64,000 nucleotides of DNA. It comes from Woeseiaceae bacterium. Its GTDB lineage: Bacteria; Pseudomonadota; Gammaproteobacteria; Steroidobacterales; Woeseiaceae. The notes beneath the pieces were generated by a model. That model searched no databases and was not told the DNA's origin. It saw nothing but the letters and a program-made list of their open reading frames with translations. The stretch covers positions 1 to 64,000 of the forward strand of contig JAJFKT010000026.1 of the NCBI GenBank assembly GCA_021773075.1, given 5' to 3'. Below, one piece after another: positions 8,487 to 17,269 of this stretch (positions are counted from its first letter, which is position 1; the number at the start of each line of letters is the position of its first letter). A program made the translations under genes and the position numbers.

Positions 8487-8846
8487 ATGAAGCTGAGCAA
8501 GAAAGAAAACCGTTTACGGCGTGCCCGCAGGGGTCGCTCGAAAATCCGTGAGCTCGAGGCAACTCGCCTTAGTGTTCACCGTACACCACAGCATATTTAT
8601 GCACAGGTGATCGCGGCCCATGACAACGTGATCCTGGCATCGGCATCGACACTTGAAGCCGAAGTTCGTAAGGGTATTAAGAACGGTGGCAACGTAGAGG
8701 CTGCAGCAATTGTTGGTGCGCGTATTGCGGAAAAAGCCAAAGCAGCCGGAATCGATACCGTTGCGTTCGATCGTTCCGGTTTCCGTTACCACGGGCGTGT
8801 GAAAGCACTGGCTGATGCGGCGCGTGAAGCCGGACTGAAGTTCTAA
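8487..8846 (+). CDS. rplR: 50S ribosomal protein L18
   Basis: A 119-residue L18 (E. coli 117) with [31 protein letters not shown] at the N-terminus and the C-terminal [26 protein letters not shown]. It binds 5S rRNA with L5. It is followed by a 54-base gap that holds a small hairpin just before rpsE, longer than most spacings in this operon. Confidence 0.97.
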   Translation: MKLSKKENRLRRARRGRSKIRELEATRLSVHRTPQHIYAQVIAAHDNVILASASTLEAEVRKGIKNGGNVEAAAIVGARIAEKAKAAGIDTVAFDRSGFRYHGRVKALADAAREAGLKF

Positions 8847-8871
8847 CTCATATTTTAATTTATAGGAATTT

Positions 8872-8886
8872 GGCGGCTAAGCCGCC
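8872..8886 (+). other. Perfect GGCGGC-TAA-GCCGCC hairpin in front of rpsE
   Basis: A six-base-pair GC stem with a three-base loop ends 14 bases before the rpsE ATG. Only a short GGA remains near the right foot as a ribosome binding site. The hairpin could shape translation of rpsE or position the ribosome; there is no T-run, so it is not a terminator. Confidence 0.45.
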
Positions 8887-8900
8887 GGACATATTTGATA

Positions 8901-9407
8901 ATGGCTAGAAACGACAACAATCAACCGAGCGATGACCTCATTGAAAAACTGGTCACCGTTAATCGCGTCGCCAAAGTAGTAAAGGGCGGTCGTCAATTTG
9001 GTTTTACGGCACTCACCGTTGTTGGTGATGGTGCTGGCCAGGTTGGATTTGGATACGGCAAAGCACGTGAGGTGCCGATCGCTATTCAGAAGGCGATGCA
9101 AGCTGCGCGGAAGAACATGATTAACATCAATCTGAATAACGACACGCTTGTTTACGCAAAGAAAGGTCGTCACGGCGCCACTTTGGTTTACATGCAGCCG
9201 GCCTCTGAAGGTACCGGTGTTATCGCCGGTGGTGCGATGCGTGCGGTTTTTGAAGCTGCAGGCATTCGGAACGTTCTTGCAAAGAGCTACGGCTCTCGTA
9301 ACCCGATCAATGTTGTGCGCGCAACGATCAAAGGTCTGTCGGAGATTCACTCACCGCAGTCGATCGCAGCGAAGCGCGGCAAGAAAGTTAAGGAAATCCT
9401 CGCCTAA
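8901..9407 (+). CDS. rpsE: 30S ribosomal protein S5
   Basis: A 168-residue S5 (E. coli 167) with the double-stranded RNA-binding N-terminal domain ([28 protein letters not shown]) and the C-terminal [30 protein letters not shown] block. ATG 8901 gives the normal N-terminus; a TTG two codons earlier was rejected. Unlike its neighbours it has no strong ribosome binding site and is preceded by a GC hairpin. S5 helps fidelity and mRNA unwinding at the entry tunnel. Confidence 0.97.
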   Translation: MARNDNNQPSDDLIEKLVTVNRVAKVVKGGRQFGFTALTVVGDGAGQVGFGYGKAREVPIAIQKAMQAARKNMININLNNDTLVYAKKGRHGATLVYMQPASEGTGVIAGGAMRAVFEAAGIRNVLAKSYGSRNPINVVRATIKGLSEIHSPQSIAAKRGKKVKEILA

Positions 9408-9447
9408 GGCAGAGGATTATCACTAAAGAGATATTAGAGACAAGATC

Positions 9448-9636
9448 ATGGCGAAGGCAAAAGAATTAAAAGTCACGCTGCTGAAGAGCAAATACGGCCG
9501 GCTGAAAAGCCATAGGGCCTGTATTACTGGTTTGGGCCTGCGAAAAATCCGCCACACAGTGACGGTTATCGATACGCCTGAAAATCGCGGCATGATCAAT
9601 CGAATTTCGTACCTGGTATCGGTAGAGGAAGCCTGA
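9448..9636 (+). CDS. rpmD: 50S ribosomal protein L30
   Basis: A 62-residue L30 (E. coli 59) with the [31 protein letters not shown] core folded as a short alpha-beta protein. It sits between rpsE and rplO exactly as in E. coli, and the stop is one base before the rplO ATG. L30 is missing in some bacteria, so its presence is consistent with a gammaproteobacterium. Confidence 0.96.
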   Translation: MAKAKELKVTLLKSKYGRLKSHRACITGLGLRKIRHTVTVIDTPENRGMINRISYLVSVEEA

Positions 9637-9637
9637 C

Positions 9638-10072
9638 ATGCGTCTGAATGAATTGTCACCGGGAACCGGTGCGAAGAAAATTGGCAAGCGTAAGGGCCGT
9701 GGTCACTCTGCAGGTCAGGGTAAGACCAGTGGTCGTGGCGTGAAAGGTCAGAAAGCACGCTCCGGCGGTTTTCACAAGGTTGGATTCGAGGGCGGACAAA
9801 TGCCTTTGCAGCGTCGTTTGCCGAAAGTCGGTTTCCGCTCACGCATGGCTCGTTTGACCGCAGAACTGCGCTTGCATGAACTCGACATCCCGACAGCTGA
9901 TGTCATCGACATGGACGTATTGAAAGCATTGAATCTGGTTCCGGCATTTGTGACCAAAGTTAAGGTCATCAAGTCCGGTGAAGTAACAAAAGCAGTCAAG
10001 CTGAAAGGTCTCAAGGTCACCAAGGGTGCCCGTGAAGAGATCGAGAAAGCTGGCGGCAGTATCGAAGAGTAA
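9638..10072 (+). CDS. rplO: 50S ribosomal protein L15
   Basis: The 144 residues equal the E. coli length. The glycine- and lysine-rich N-terminal extension (residues about 1-60: [20 protein letters not shown], then [20 protein letters not shown]) penetrates 23S rRNA; the C-terminal globular domain follows. The ATG is nearly adjacent to the rpmD stop, implying translational coupling. secY follows after 14 bases. Confidence 0.98.
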   Translation: MRLNELSPGTGAKKIGKRKGRGHSAGQGKTSGRGVKGQKARSGGFHKVGFEGGQMPLQRRLPKVGFRSRMARLTAELRLHELDIPTADVIDMDVLKALNLVPAFVTKVKVIKSGEVTKAVKLKGLKVTKGAREEIEKAGGSIEE

Positions 10073-10086
10073 TAACGGGAACTAAC

Positions 10087-11448
10087 GTGGCGAAAAAGCC
10101 CCAACAAAATCCGGCAGACATCGCGAAGCAAGCGAGCAAACTGGGCGAACTCAAGATTCGTTTCCTGTTTCTCATCGGCGCGCTGATCGTTTACCGCTGT
10201 GGAACCTATATCCCGGTCCCGGGCGTTGATCCGGTTGCGTTGAATGAATTCTTCAAGCAACAGTCTGGCGGATTGCTGGCAACGTTTAATCTGTTCTCAG
10301 GTGGTGCTCTGTCGCGCTTCGGTATATTCGCGCTGGGTATCGTGCCGTATATCTCGTCATCGATCATCATGCAGATGGCAAGCCGTATTGTGCCGAGTCT
10401 TGAGGCACTGCGTAAAGAAGGCGAGTCAGGACGACGTCAAATCGTCAAGTACACGCGCTACGGCACGGTTGCTCTGGCAAGTTTTCAGTCGATCGCGGCG
10501 GCATCGTGGTTGCAGGGGCAGGCTAACCTGGTGATCAACCCAGGTCCGTCGTTCCTGATCACGGCCTGTATTACGCTGGTTACCGGTACGGTATTCCTGA
10601 TGTGGCTGGGCGAGCAGATTACCGAGCGCGGCATCGGCAACGGCATTTCCATGATTATTCTGGCCAGTATCGTAGCCGGGCTACCCGGTGCGATCGCCGG
10701 TACAGCCGAACTCGTCAACACCGGCGAAATGTCATCGATCACGGCGATCATGATGTTGCTTGGCGGTATCGCAGCAATTGTCTTCGTTGTTTACATGGAG
10801 CGGGCACAGCGCCGCATCACGGTGAACTACGCACGACGCCAACAGGGTCGTCGGATGATGCAGGCTCAAAGCACGCATCTGCCATTCAAGATCAATATGG
10901 CAGGTGTTATTCCGCCGATTTTTGCCTCGAGCATCCTGATGTTTCCGGCGACGATTGCACAGTTTTTCGGTCAATCGACCGACCCAACTGCCGTACAGCG
11001 TGCGTTGCAGACGATCGGTGCCAACCTTGGCCCTGGTCAGCCTGTTTACGTCCTGATGTACGCAGCTCTGATTATTTTCTTCTGCTTTTTCTACACAGCG
11101 CTTCAGTACAACTCGAAAGAGACGGCTGATCAGTTGAAGAAGGGTGGTGCATTTCTGCCGGGTATTCGGCCAGGTGCACACACGGCGGAATACATTGACC
11201 GAGTTCTGACTCGACTGACGTTCTGGGGAGCTTTGTATATTGCGGGAGTATGTTTACTTCCGGAGTTAGTACGAATGTTCTACCCCAGCATGCCGTTCAG
11301 CTTTGGTGGCACAAGCTTGCTGATTCTGGTCGTTGTCACGATGGACTTCATGTCACAGATGCAGGCACATGCAATGAGCCATCAGTACGAAGGCATGATG
11401 CAGAAAGCCAACTTGCGCAACTACAGCAAAGGTGGACAGACACGCTAG
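10087..11448 (+). CDS. secY: Preprotein translocase subunit SecY
   Basis: A 453-residue polytopic inner-membrane protein (E. coli 443) with about ten hydrophobic segments, beginning around residue 25 ([21 protein letters not shown]). SecY forms the protein-conducting channel with SecE and SecG and works with SecA and ribosomes. The conserved cytoplasmic loop before TM7 ([21 protein letters not shown]) and the PGIRPG motif in the later cytoplasmic loop are intact. Start is GTG with a GGGA site. It lies between rplO and rpmJ as usual. Confidence 0.98.
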   Translation: MAKKPQQNPADIAKQASKLGELKIRFLFLIGALIVYRCGTYIPVPGVDPVALNEFFKQQSGGLLATFNLFSGGALSRFGIFALGIVPYISSSIIMQMASRIVPSLEALRKEGESGRRQIVKYTRYGTVALASFQSIAAASWLQGQANLVINPGPSFLITACITLVTGTVFLMWLGEQITERGIGNGISMIILASIVAGLPGAIAGTAELVNTGEMSSITAIMMLLGGIAAIVFVVYMERAQRRITVNYARRQQGRRMMQAQSTHLPFKINMAGVIPPIFASSILMFPATIAQFFGQSTDPTAVQRALQTIGANLGPGQPVYVLMYAALIIFFCFFYTALQYNSKETADQLKKGGAFLPGIRPGAHTAEYIDRVLTRLTFWGALYIAGVCLLPELVRMFYPSMPFSFGGTSLLILVVVTMDFMSQMQAHAMSHQYEGMMQKANLRNYSKGGQTR

Positions 11449-11481
11449 TGGCTCGGCCATTAAGCGTTTTGGAGAAAGCTC

Positions 11482-11598
11482 ATGAAAGTAAGAGCATCAG
11501 TAAAAAAGATCTGCAGAAATTGCAAAATTGTTCGTCGCAATGGCGTTGTTCGAGTGATTTGCAGCTCAGACGCACGACATAAGCAGCGCCAGGGTTAA
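11482..11598 (+). CDS. rpmJ: 50S ribosomal protein L36 (zinc-ribbon form)
   Basis: A 38-codon gene translating to [20 protein letters not shown] and then [18 protein letters not shown]. The zinc ligands Cys11, Cys14, Cys27 and His33 are all present, so this is the zinc-binding (C-plus) form. The ATG is preceded by GGAGAAAGC. Length and position between secY and rpsM match the E. coli alpha/spc boundary. Confidence 0.96.
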   Translation: MKVRASVKKICRNCKIVRRNGVVRVICSSDARHKQRQG

Positions 11599-11626
11599 TC
11601 CCGGTCTATAGATAAGGATAGGTTAA

Positions 11627-11983
11627 GTGGCACGTATATCAGGCATAAACATTCCGTTGGCGAAGCACGTCGTGATAGCACTGACGTCGATCTTCGGTAT
11701 TGGAGATACGCGCGCGAAGCAGATTTGCGAAGCGGCTGGTGTTGCTCCAAACACGAAGGTAAAAGATCTGGCTGAACCGGAGGTTGCAAAGCTGCGCACT
11801 GCAGTAGCAATTTTCACGGTCGAAGGTGATCTGCGCCGTGAAACGTCAATGAACATCAAACGCTTGATGGACCTCGGTTCCTACCGTGGTATCCGTCACA
11901 GACGTGGTTTGCCGCTCCGCGGCCAACGCACTCGTACGAACGCGCGCACCCGCAAGGGCCCGCGTCGTCCGATTAAGAGGTAG
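11627..11983 (+). CDS. rpsM: 30S ribosomal protein S13
   Basis: The 118 residues equal the E. coli length; the start is GTG and the N-terminus is (V)[18 protein letters not shown]. The helix-turn region [13 protein letters not shown] and the basic tail [20 protein letters not shown] are typical. S13 contacts tRNA and bridges the subunits. In E. coli S4 represses the alpha operon through a pseudoknot before rpsM; the gap here is only 28 bases, too short for an obvious equivalent. Confidence 0.97.
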   Translation: MARISGINIPLAKHVVIALTSIFGIGDTRAKQICEAAGVAPNTKVKDLAEPEVAKLRTAVAIFTVEGDLRRETSMNIKRLMDLGSYRGIRHRRGLPLRGQRTRTNARTRKGPRRPIKR

Positions 11984-11990
11984 GTCTTAG

Positions 11991-12371
11991 ATGGCTGAAG
12001 CAAAGAAGAAGAAGGTCAAAAAGCACGTAGTTGACGCAGTTGCGCACATACATGCTTCCTTCAACAACACGATCATTACGATTACAGATCGTCAGGGCAA
12101 TGCGCTTTCATGGGCAACGGCTGGCGGTTGTGGTTTTCGTGGATCTCGTAAATCCACCCCGTTCGCAGCACAGGTTGCGTCGGACAAAGCGGGCCGTGCG
12201 GCTCTCGAGTTCGGCGTAAAGAATGTAGATGTGCGTGTTCGTGGGCCGGGCCCAGGTCGCGAGTCTGCAGTACGCGCCCTGAATGCTCTCGGATTCCGTA
12301 TTCAAAACATTGAGGATGTAACACCTATCCCTCATAACGGCTGTCGCCCGCCTAAAAAGCGTCGCGTGTAG
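11991..12371 (+). CDS. rpsK: 30S ribosomal protein S11
   Basis: A 126-residue S11 (E. coli 129) with [27 protein letters not shown] and the C-terminal [24 protein letters not shown], the most conserved parts of the family. It lies on the platform of the 30S subunit near the Shine-Dalgarno helix. Only seven bases separate it from rpsM. Confidence 0.98.
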   Translation: MAEAKKKKVKKHVVDAVAHIHASFNNTIITITDRQGNALSWATAGGCGFRGSRKSTPFAAQVASDKAGRAALEFGVKNVDVRVRGPGPGRESAVRALNALGFRIQNIEDVTPIPHNGCRPPKKRRV

Positions 12372-12381
12372 AGGCTGAGAC

Positions 12382-13002
12382 ATGGCAAGATATTTAGGAC
12401 CAAAGTGTAAACTGTCCCGTCGCGAAGGCACGGATCTGTTCCTTAAGAGTGGCATAAGGCCGCTCGAATCCAAGTGCAAACTGGACGTTCCTCCAGGCGG
12501 TGCGGCGCAACGTCGCCCACGTCTTTCGGAATACGGCTTGCAGCTTAGAGAGAAGCAGAAGCTGCGTCGTATGTACGGTGTACTCGAGCGTCAGTTCCGC
12601 AACTATTACAAGCGTTCAGCACAGCTGAAAGGCTCAACAGGTGAAAACCTGCTGCGTATGCTCGAAGGACGTTTGGATAACTGCGTTTATCGCATGGGTT
12701 TCGCATCAACACGCGCTGAAGCACGCCAGCTGGTGAGTCACAAGAGCATCGAAGTTAACGGCAAGGTCGTTAATATTCCGTCAGCTCAACTCAAAGCAGG
12801 AGATGCGATCACGATACGTGAAAAAGCAAAGAAGCAGCTCCGAATCCAGAGCGCACTTGAGATTGCAGGACAAGTCGGTTTGCCTGATTGGGTGAACGTA
12901 GACACGAAGAAAATGGCGGGCATCTTGACGTCGTTGCCGGATCGGGAAGACATCCTCCCTGATATCAACGAAAACCTTGTCGTCGAGTTGTACTCGAAGT
13001 AG
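12382..13002 (+). CDS. rpsD: 30S ribosomal protein S4
   Basis: The 206 residues equal the E. coli length. The S4 RNA-binding domain ([37 protein letters not shown]) occupies residues about 95-135. S4 nucleates 30S assembly, forms part of the mRNA entry site and is the alpha-operon repressor in E. coli. A GAGGCTGAG site precedes the ATG. Nothing unusual was seen. Confidence 0.98.
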   Translation: MARYLGPKCKLSRREGTDLFLKSGIRPLESKCKLDVPPGGAAQRRPRLSEYGLQLREKQKLRRMYGVLERQFRNYYKRSAQLKGSTGENLLRMLEGRLDNCVYRMGFASTRAEARQLVSHKSIEVNGKVVNIPSAQLKAGDAITIREKAKKQLRIQSALEIAGQVGLPDWVNVDTKKMAGILTSLPDREDILPDINENLVVELYSK

Positions 13003-13020
13003 CCAGGAGGGTTAATTCCC

Positions 13021-14022
13021 ATGCAGGAATCAGTACACGACTTTTTAAAGCCGCGCGTTGTGAAAGTAACGCCGATCAACGATCTGCAAGCGAAAGTCAC
13101 AATCGAGCCGTTCGAACGCGGTTTTGGTCACACGCTTGGAAATGCGCTGCGCCGTATTTTATTGTCCTCAATGCCAGGTGCGGCAATTACGGAAGCTGAA
13201 ATTGAGGGCGTGCTCCACGAGTACACCAGCATCGAAGGTGTACAGGAAGATGTCGTTGACATTTTGCTAAGCCTTAAGCAGGTTGCGGTCACAATGAACA
13301 CTCGTGACACGGCCGAGCTTCGCGTTTCGAAGAAGGGCCCGGGTCCGGTTACGGCTGGTGATATTCAGTTGGATCATGATGTTGAAATCATGAATCCTGA
13401 GCTTGTCATCGCGAACCTGACGAAAGCCGGTGAGCTGAATATGATACTGAAAGTCGAACGTGGTCGTGGATACCGTCCGGCGACTCAGCGTCCGTCTTTT
13501 GAAGAGCAGGGTGGCCCGATTGGCCGTCTGCAACTCGATGCGTCATTCAGCCCCATCGTCCGCGTAACTTACAACGTCGAATCCGCTCGCGTAGAACAGC
13601 GTACCGATCTCGACAAGCTGCTTATCGATCTCGAGACCAATGGTACGATCGATCCTGAAGAAGCTATTCGCCGTGCGGGCAGTATCCTCAAAGATCAGCT
13701 GTCGGTATTTGTTGATCTGCAGGGTCAGGAAGATGGACTTGCGACTCAGGCTGAGAATCAGGTTGATCCGATTCTACTGCGTCCGGTTGACGAGCTTGAG
13801 CTCACAGTACGTTCCGCGAATTGCCTCAAAGCCGAGAACATCATGTACATCGGTGATCTCGTACAGCGCACTGAAGTTGAACTTCTTCGCACGCCGAACC
13901 TTGGCAAAAAATCTCTTACAGAGATCAAAGAAGTTCTGGAAGGTCACGGTCTGGGTCTGGGCATGCGCCTCGATAACTGGCCGCCCGCCTCCTTGCGTCC
14001 CGAGCACGAGCTCGTAATGTAA
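13021..14022 (+). CDS. rpoA: DNA-directed RNA polymerase subunit alpha
   Basis: A 333-residue alpha subunit (E. coli 329). The N-terminal dimerisation domain (residues about 1-235, with [25 protein letters not shown]) and the C-terminal domain that binds UP elements and activators (about 250-325, with [23 protein letters not shown] and [13 protein letters not shown]) are both intact. AGGAGGG at a good distance precedes the ATG, the strongest ribosome binding site in the cluster. Confidence 0.98.
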   Translation: MQESVHDFLKPRVVKVTPINDLQAKVTIEPFERGFGHTLGNALRRILLSSMPGAAITEAEIEGVLHEYTSIEGVQEDVVDILLSLKQVAVTMNTRDTAELRVSKKGPGPVTAGDIQLDHDVEIMNPELVIANLTKAGELNMILKVERGRGYRPATQRPSFEEQGGPIGRLQLDASFSPIVRVTYNVESARVEQRTDLDKLLIDLETNGTIDPEEAIRRAGSILKDQLSVFVDLQGQEDGLATQAENQVDPILLRPVDELELTVRSANCLKAENIMYIGDLVQRTEVELLRTPNLGKKSLTEIKEVLEGHGLGLGMRLDNWPPASLRPEHELVM

Positions 14023-14030
14023 CAAAACGG

Positions 14031-14081
14031 GGTCAGTACGCATGGGGCATATAAAAGCCCTTTTCGGAAGAAGTTCTGACC
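14031..14081 (+). other. Possible attenuator-like hairpins between rpoA and rplQ
   Basis: GGTCAG (14031-14036) can pair with CTGACC (14076-14081). Inside, GGGC (14045-14048) pairs with GCCC (14057-14060) and is followed by TTTT. This resembles a weak intrinsic terminator or attenuator that might lower rplQ expression. The stem is only four or five pairs, so the call is tentative. Confidence 0.3.
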
Positions 14082-14104
14082 GCAAAGATTGAAGGGATAG
14101 ACAA

Positions 14105-14488
14105 ATGCGCCATAGAAAGTCCGGCCGTAGGCTGGGTCGCAATAGCTCTCATCGAAAGGCAATGTTTCGCAACATGGCCACCTCGATGCTGATGCATGAA
14201 ACGATCAAAACGACTTTGCCGAAAGCCAAGGAACTACGCCGCGTCGTAGAGCCGCTCATCACGCTTGCGAAGGAAGACAGCGTTGCGAATCGACGTCTTG
14301 CTTTTGATCGGTTGCGTGACAAGGCAGCAGTTGGCAAGCTCTTTACGGAGATTGGCCCGCGTTGCAAGGAGCGACCTGGTGGTTACCTTCGGATTCTGAA
14401 GACTGCGCCGCGTCCTGGCGACAACGCGCCGATGGCTATCGTGATGCTGACGGATCAAGCGCCGGAAGTCGTAGCGGAAGAGTCCTAG
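14105..14488 (+). CDS. rplQ: 50S ribosomal protein L17
   Basis: The 127 residues equal the E. coli length. The start [20 protein letters not shown] and the segment [21 protein letters not shown] are invariant features. L17 lies near the tunnel exit. It is the last gene of the alpha operon, preceded by a 'GAAGGGAT' ribosome binding site and followed by a strong terminator about 55 bases after the stop. Confidence 0.98.
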   Translation: MRHRKSGRRLGRNSSHRKAMFRNMATSMLMHETIKTTLPKAKELRRVVEPLITLAKEDSVANRRLAFDRLRDKAAVGKLFTEIGPRCKERPGGYLRILKTAPRPGDNAPMAIVMLTDQAPEVVAEES

Positions 14489-14541
14489 ATACGCCACATT
14501 CGCGCATCCGTGCGCTGCATGACTTAGGGACTTCACGTCCG

Positions 14542-14569
14542 AAAAACCGGGCATCGCCCGGTTTTTTTT
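14542..14569 (+). terminator. Rho-independent terminator of the ribosomal protein cluster
   Basis: The stem CCGGGC (14547-14552) and GCCCGG (14556-14561) with an ATC loop is flanked by five A and eight T residues, giving a textbook terminator that may work in both directions. It closes the S10-spc-alpha cluster. Confidence 0.92.
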
Positions 14570-14633
14570 ATGCGCGATGGGTCGACCAGAATTCAACTTA
14601 TTGTTTTTAAACATTATTATTGAATTTCGTATT

Positions 14634-14649
14634 TGTGAGTCCGCTCACA
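14634..14649. promoter_or_regulatory. CRP/Vfr-type operator
   Basis: TGTGA (14634-14638), six bases, then TCACA (14645-14649) matches the core half-sites of the cAMP receptor protein site exactly, and the N6 spacer is itself partly palindromic (G..C). It lies in the AT-rich region between the terminator and the acidic ORF/SDR gene pair. A weak -10-like TATTAT at 14615-14620 precedes it. CRP control of the SDR genes is an inference; no crp gene is in the window. Confidence 0.4.
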
Positions 14650-14772
14650 GTGATTCCTGAACAATACTTCTAAAGTTAAGCTCATATCTCATACGAGGAT
14701 GGCCCGATCAGTAACGATAAGGCATTTGACGATTGCGTAATACTTAACAAGGAAGCGTTCGATCCGGACGCC

Positions 14773-15018
14773 GTGTTTCTTGACGATATCGTTGACGATG
14801 ACGTATTGCCGTACTTAAGTCTGGCTGTCGATGGATTGACCGCTTCCGCTGAAGGCAAGAAGGGCGGCCTTGACCTGCGTCCCGAAGACGTCGCAGCGAA
14901 TGATGCCATCCGAGCAGATACGACGATGCCTGTCGCCGCACTTGATCCCGATCAGCTGGACGTCTACGGCTGGGAGCCCAGTATCTGGAAAAAAATTAAG
15001 GGATACTTCGGGCTGTAG
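14773..15018 (+). CDS. Small acidic hypothetical protein
   Basis: From GTG 14773 the frame encodes 81 residues, strongly acidic at the N-terminus (FLDDIVDDDVLPYLSLAVDG) and ending in a basic aromatic tail (EPSIWKKIKGYFGL). No family was recognised and there is no convincing ribosome binding site for GTG. The same frame is open back to 14680 but has no ATG, GTG or TTG there, whereas an ATG at 14699 (after GAGG) is in another frame and stops after 13 codons. Either the start is wrong by a frameshift or the gene is decaying. The SDR gene begins 12 bases after the stop. Confidence 0.4.
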   Translation: MFLDDIVDDDVLPYLSLAVDGLTASAEGKKGGLDLRPEDVAANDAIRADTTMPVAALDPDQLDVYGWEPSIWKKIKGYFGL

Positions 15019-15030
15019 TACCATCCGCGG

Positions 15031-15873
15031 ATGATATTCAATAACAAGACCGTGATCATCACGGGCGGGTCTGAGGGCGTGGGGGCCGCTACTGCACGCC
15101 TGTTTGCCGAGGCCGGCGCCAATCTGATGCTGGTCGCACGCGATAAGAAGAATCTGGACATCATTGCCGCGGAACTTCGTGGCAAAACCCGCGTGGAGCT
15201 TTTCGCAATGGACGTCTCGGATGCCGACGCATGCGTAGACGTCTTTAAGAAAGCATCATTTGAGTTCGGTCAGGTCGATGTGCTGGTCAACAATGCGGGT
15301 TATCACAAGCGCGGTCTTGTTGAGGATGTAGAGGCGACAGATCTCGCCAAAATAATCGATGTGAATCTTAAAGCGCCTATCATGCTGAGTCGAATTGCTT
15401 TGCCATATCTTCGCGAGGCCGGTGGCGGCGCAATCATTAACGTCGGTTCCCTGGCAGGTCGCGCACCTATACCGGGAAGTGCTGCCTATGCAGCGAGTAA
15501 AGCGGGTTTGCGTTCATTCACCTACGCGTTGGGAATGGAGTTGGCGGACAGCAAAATCAAACTAGCCGTAGTGTCGCCCGGGCCGATAGATACCGGCTTT
15601 ATCATGGCCGATATTGACGCAACGTCAGACCTCACATTGTCCCAGCCGATCAGCACGGCGGAAGAAGTGGCACAAGCAGTATTGGATTTGTGTGGTAATC
15701 GACCCCGTGAACAATCGATGCCAAAACTCAGTGGCTTCCTCACGATGTTCATGTACCTGTTTCCGGGGCTCAGCCCAAAACTTAGACCCATGTTTGAACG
15801 CAAGGGCGCGCGTGTAAAAGCAAAGCTCAAAGCAGAGCGAAAGCGTCGCGAGTCAGATTCTCCCGATCATTAG
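15031..15873 (+). CDS. Short-chain dehydrogenase/reductase
   Basis: A 280-residue classical SDR. The nucleotide-binding TGGSEGVG motif is at residues about 11-18, NNAG at about 88-91, the catalytic serine in NVGSLAG and the YAASK active-site pair near residue 151-155, followed by the PGPIDTGF motif. Such enzymes reduce or oxidise carbonyl and hydroxyl groups with NAD(P)H; the substrate is unknown, although the family resembles 3-ketodihydrosphingosine reductases and DltE-like SDRs in layout. The C-terminus has an extra hydrophobic patch (GFLTMFMYLFPGL) and a basic tail, suggesting membrane association. It overlaps the end of pepQ on the other strand by 47 bases. Confidence 0.88.
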   Translation: MIFNNKTVIITGGSEGVGAATARLFAEAGANLMLVARDKKNLDIIAAELRGKTRVELFAMDVSDADACVDVFKKASFEFGQVDVLVNNAGYHKRGLVEDVEATDLAKIIDVNLKAPIMLSRIALPYLREAGGGAIINVGSLAGRAPIPGSAAYAASKAGLRSFTYALGMELADSKIKLAVVSPGPIDTGFIMADIDATSDLTLSQPISTAEEVAQAVLDLCGNRPREQSMPKLSGFLTMFMYLFPGLSPKLRPMFERKGARVKAKLKAERKRRESDSPDH

Positions 15874-17173
15874 CAAGGACCCGGACATTATCTTCGATCC
15901 GAATGCCGCCGAACGGCCTTAGCCAATCGACTGTTTTCCAATTGACGTGCGATTCAGCCGGCGTGCCTCGTAAGTTCTCAAGCAGCATGTCGATAGCGTA
16001 GAGCCCAGGCTCGATCGTCAACACCATGTCTTCTTCGAGGACGCGTGTTAGACGAAGATATGGGTGGCCACTCGGCGGATCGATAGTGGTACCCGACTCG
16101 TTCTCCATGAAGCCACCCACGTCGTGTACCTGGATGCCGAGCAAGTGGCCGAGGCCGTGTGGGAAGAACGCCGATGTAACACCGGTCTCGAGCAGGGTAT
16201 CCGGGTCGCCACTAGCGAGCTCCGCATCAACCAGCACATTTGCCAGCAACTTGTGTGTCGCGATGTGCAATTCGCGATAATCGATACCCGCGCGTACTTG
16301 AGCGACAATTTTCTGCTGCATGATGTGCATACGCTCGATCAGCGCCTTAAGGCCGTCATCACCGTTCGCATAAGTGCGTGTGATATCAGATGCATAGCCG
16401 TGAACTTGTGCGCCCGCGTCGATTAGAAACGAACGCGAGTCTGCCGGCGGTGTTCTATCGAAATTGGTGTAGTGCAATACGGCACCATGCTCGTTAAGTG
16501 CAACAATGTTTCCATAGGGTAGTTCTGCATCCGTGTGGCTGACGGCTTTGCAATACGCGCGGTTGATATCGAATTCCGCTTCACCGTTTCGAAAAGCCGA
16601 TTCCGCTGCGCTGTGGCCAGCAACACCGCGCTGGGACGCCAGGCGCATTATGGCGAGTTCGTATTGCGATTTTATGCCGCGCGCATAATGCAGGATGTTT
16701 ATAGCAGTCGTCGGATTAATACGTTCGATCCCGAATGCCAGCGCATCGTCATTGATTTCACCGATGACAATGCACTTCTCGCGATCTTCGGGCAAGTGAG
16801 CCGCGACCTCATCGACCGTATGTACGACGCGAATATCAAACTCACTGGTCCAGTAGCCGTCGGGTGCTCCCGGAACCACATGCCAGTAGTCGCGCGGCTG
16901 ATTGTAGATGAGCACCGGCGGTTCGCCTGGTGTGTACACAATGTAAGAAAACGGCAGGTTTGTTAGTGGTGCCCAATTAACGAAATGCGGGTTCGGTTTG
17001 AACGGCATATGATGGTCGTCGAGGAATGCAATTCTCGGATTCCCCGAATAAATGATCGCGTGGCTGGCACCGGCCTGCTCAAGTGCGTGATCGTGACGTG
17101 CCGCAACGGCAGCAATGTGCTCGGCGTACAATGCTCCCAGTGCCGGGTTCCTGTCTGAGTAGTCGCTATTCAT
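15827..17173 (-). CDS. pepQ: Xaa-Pro dipeptidase (prolidase)
   Basis: A 448-residue member of peptidase family M24B (E. coli PepQ has 443). It cleaves dipeptides with C-terminal proline. Metal ligands are all visible: the two aspartates in LIDAGAQVHGYASDITRTY, the histidine in FPHGLGHLLGIQVHD, and glutamates in LTIEPGLY and IRIEDNVRV. ATG 17173 (AAGGT upstream) was chosen over a TTG two codons earlier. Divergent from ggt, with which it shares a peptide-salvage theme. Confidence 0.92.
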   Translation of the reverse strand: MNSDYSDRNPALGALYAEHIAAVAARHDHALEQAGASHAIIYSGNPRIAFLDDHHMPFKPNPHFVNWAPLTNLPFSYIVYTPGEPPVLIYNQPRDYWHVVPGAPDGYWTSEFDIRVVHTVDEVAAHLPEDREKCIVIGEINDDALAFGIERINPTTAINILHYARGIKSQYELAIMRLASQRGVAGHSAAESAFRNGEAEFDINRAYCKAVSHTDAELPYGNIVALNEHGAVLHYTNFDRTPPADSRSFLIDAGAQVHGYASDITRTYANGDDGLKALIERMHIMQQKIVAQVRAGIDYRELHIATHKLLANVLVDAELASGDPDTLLETGVTSAFFPHGLGHLLGIQVHDVGGFMENESGTTIDPPSGHPYLRLTRVLEEDMVLTIEPGLYAIDMLLENLRGTPAESHVNWKTVDWLRPFGGIRIEDNVRVLANDRENLTRDAFALL

Positions 17174-17269
17174 TGGCAAATCATACCTTGTTGCTGCGGT
17201 CGGCGGCGAGTGCCATCATTGGCGATTCCCGTCGATAGGGACTCAAATCACCCGCTGGTGGAGTAAAGG

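Noticed and set aside
11599-11626. S4-binding pseudoknot before rpsM
   Set aside because: Only 28 bases separate rpmJ and rpsM and no stable structure is seen.
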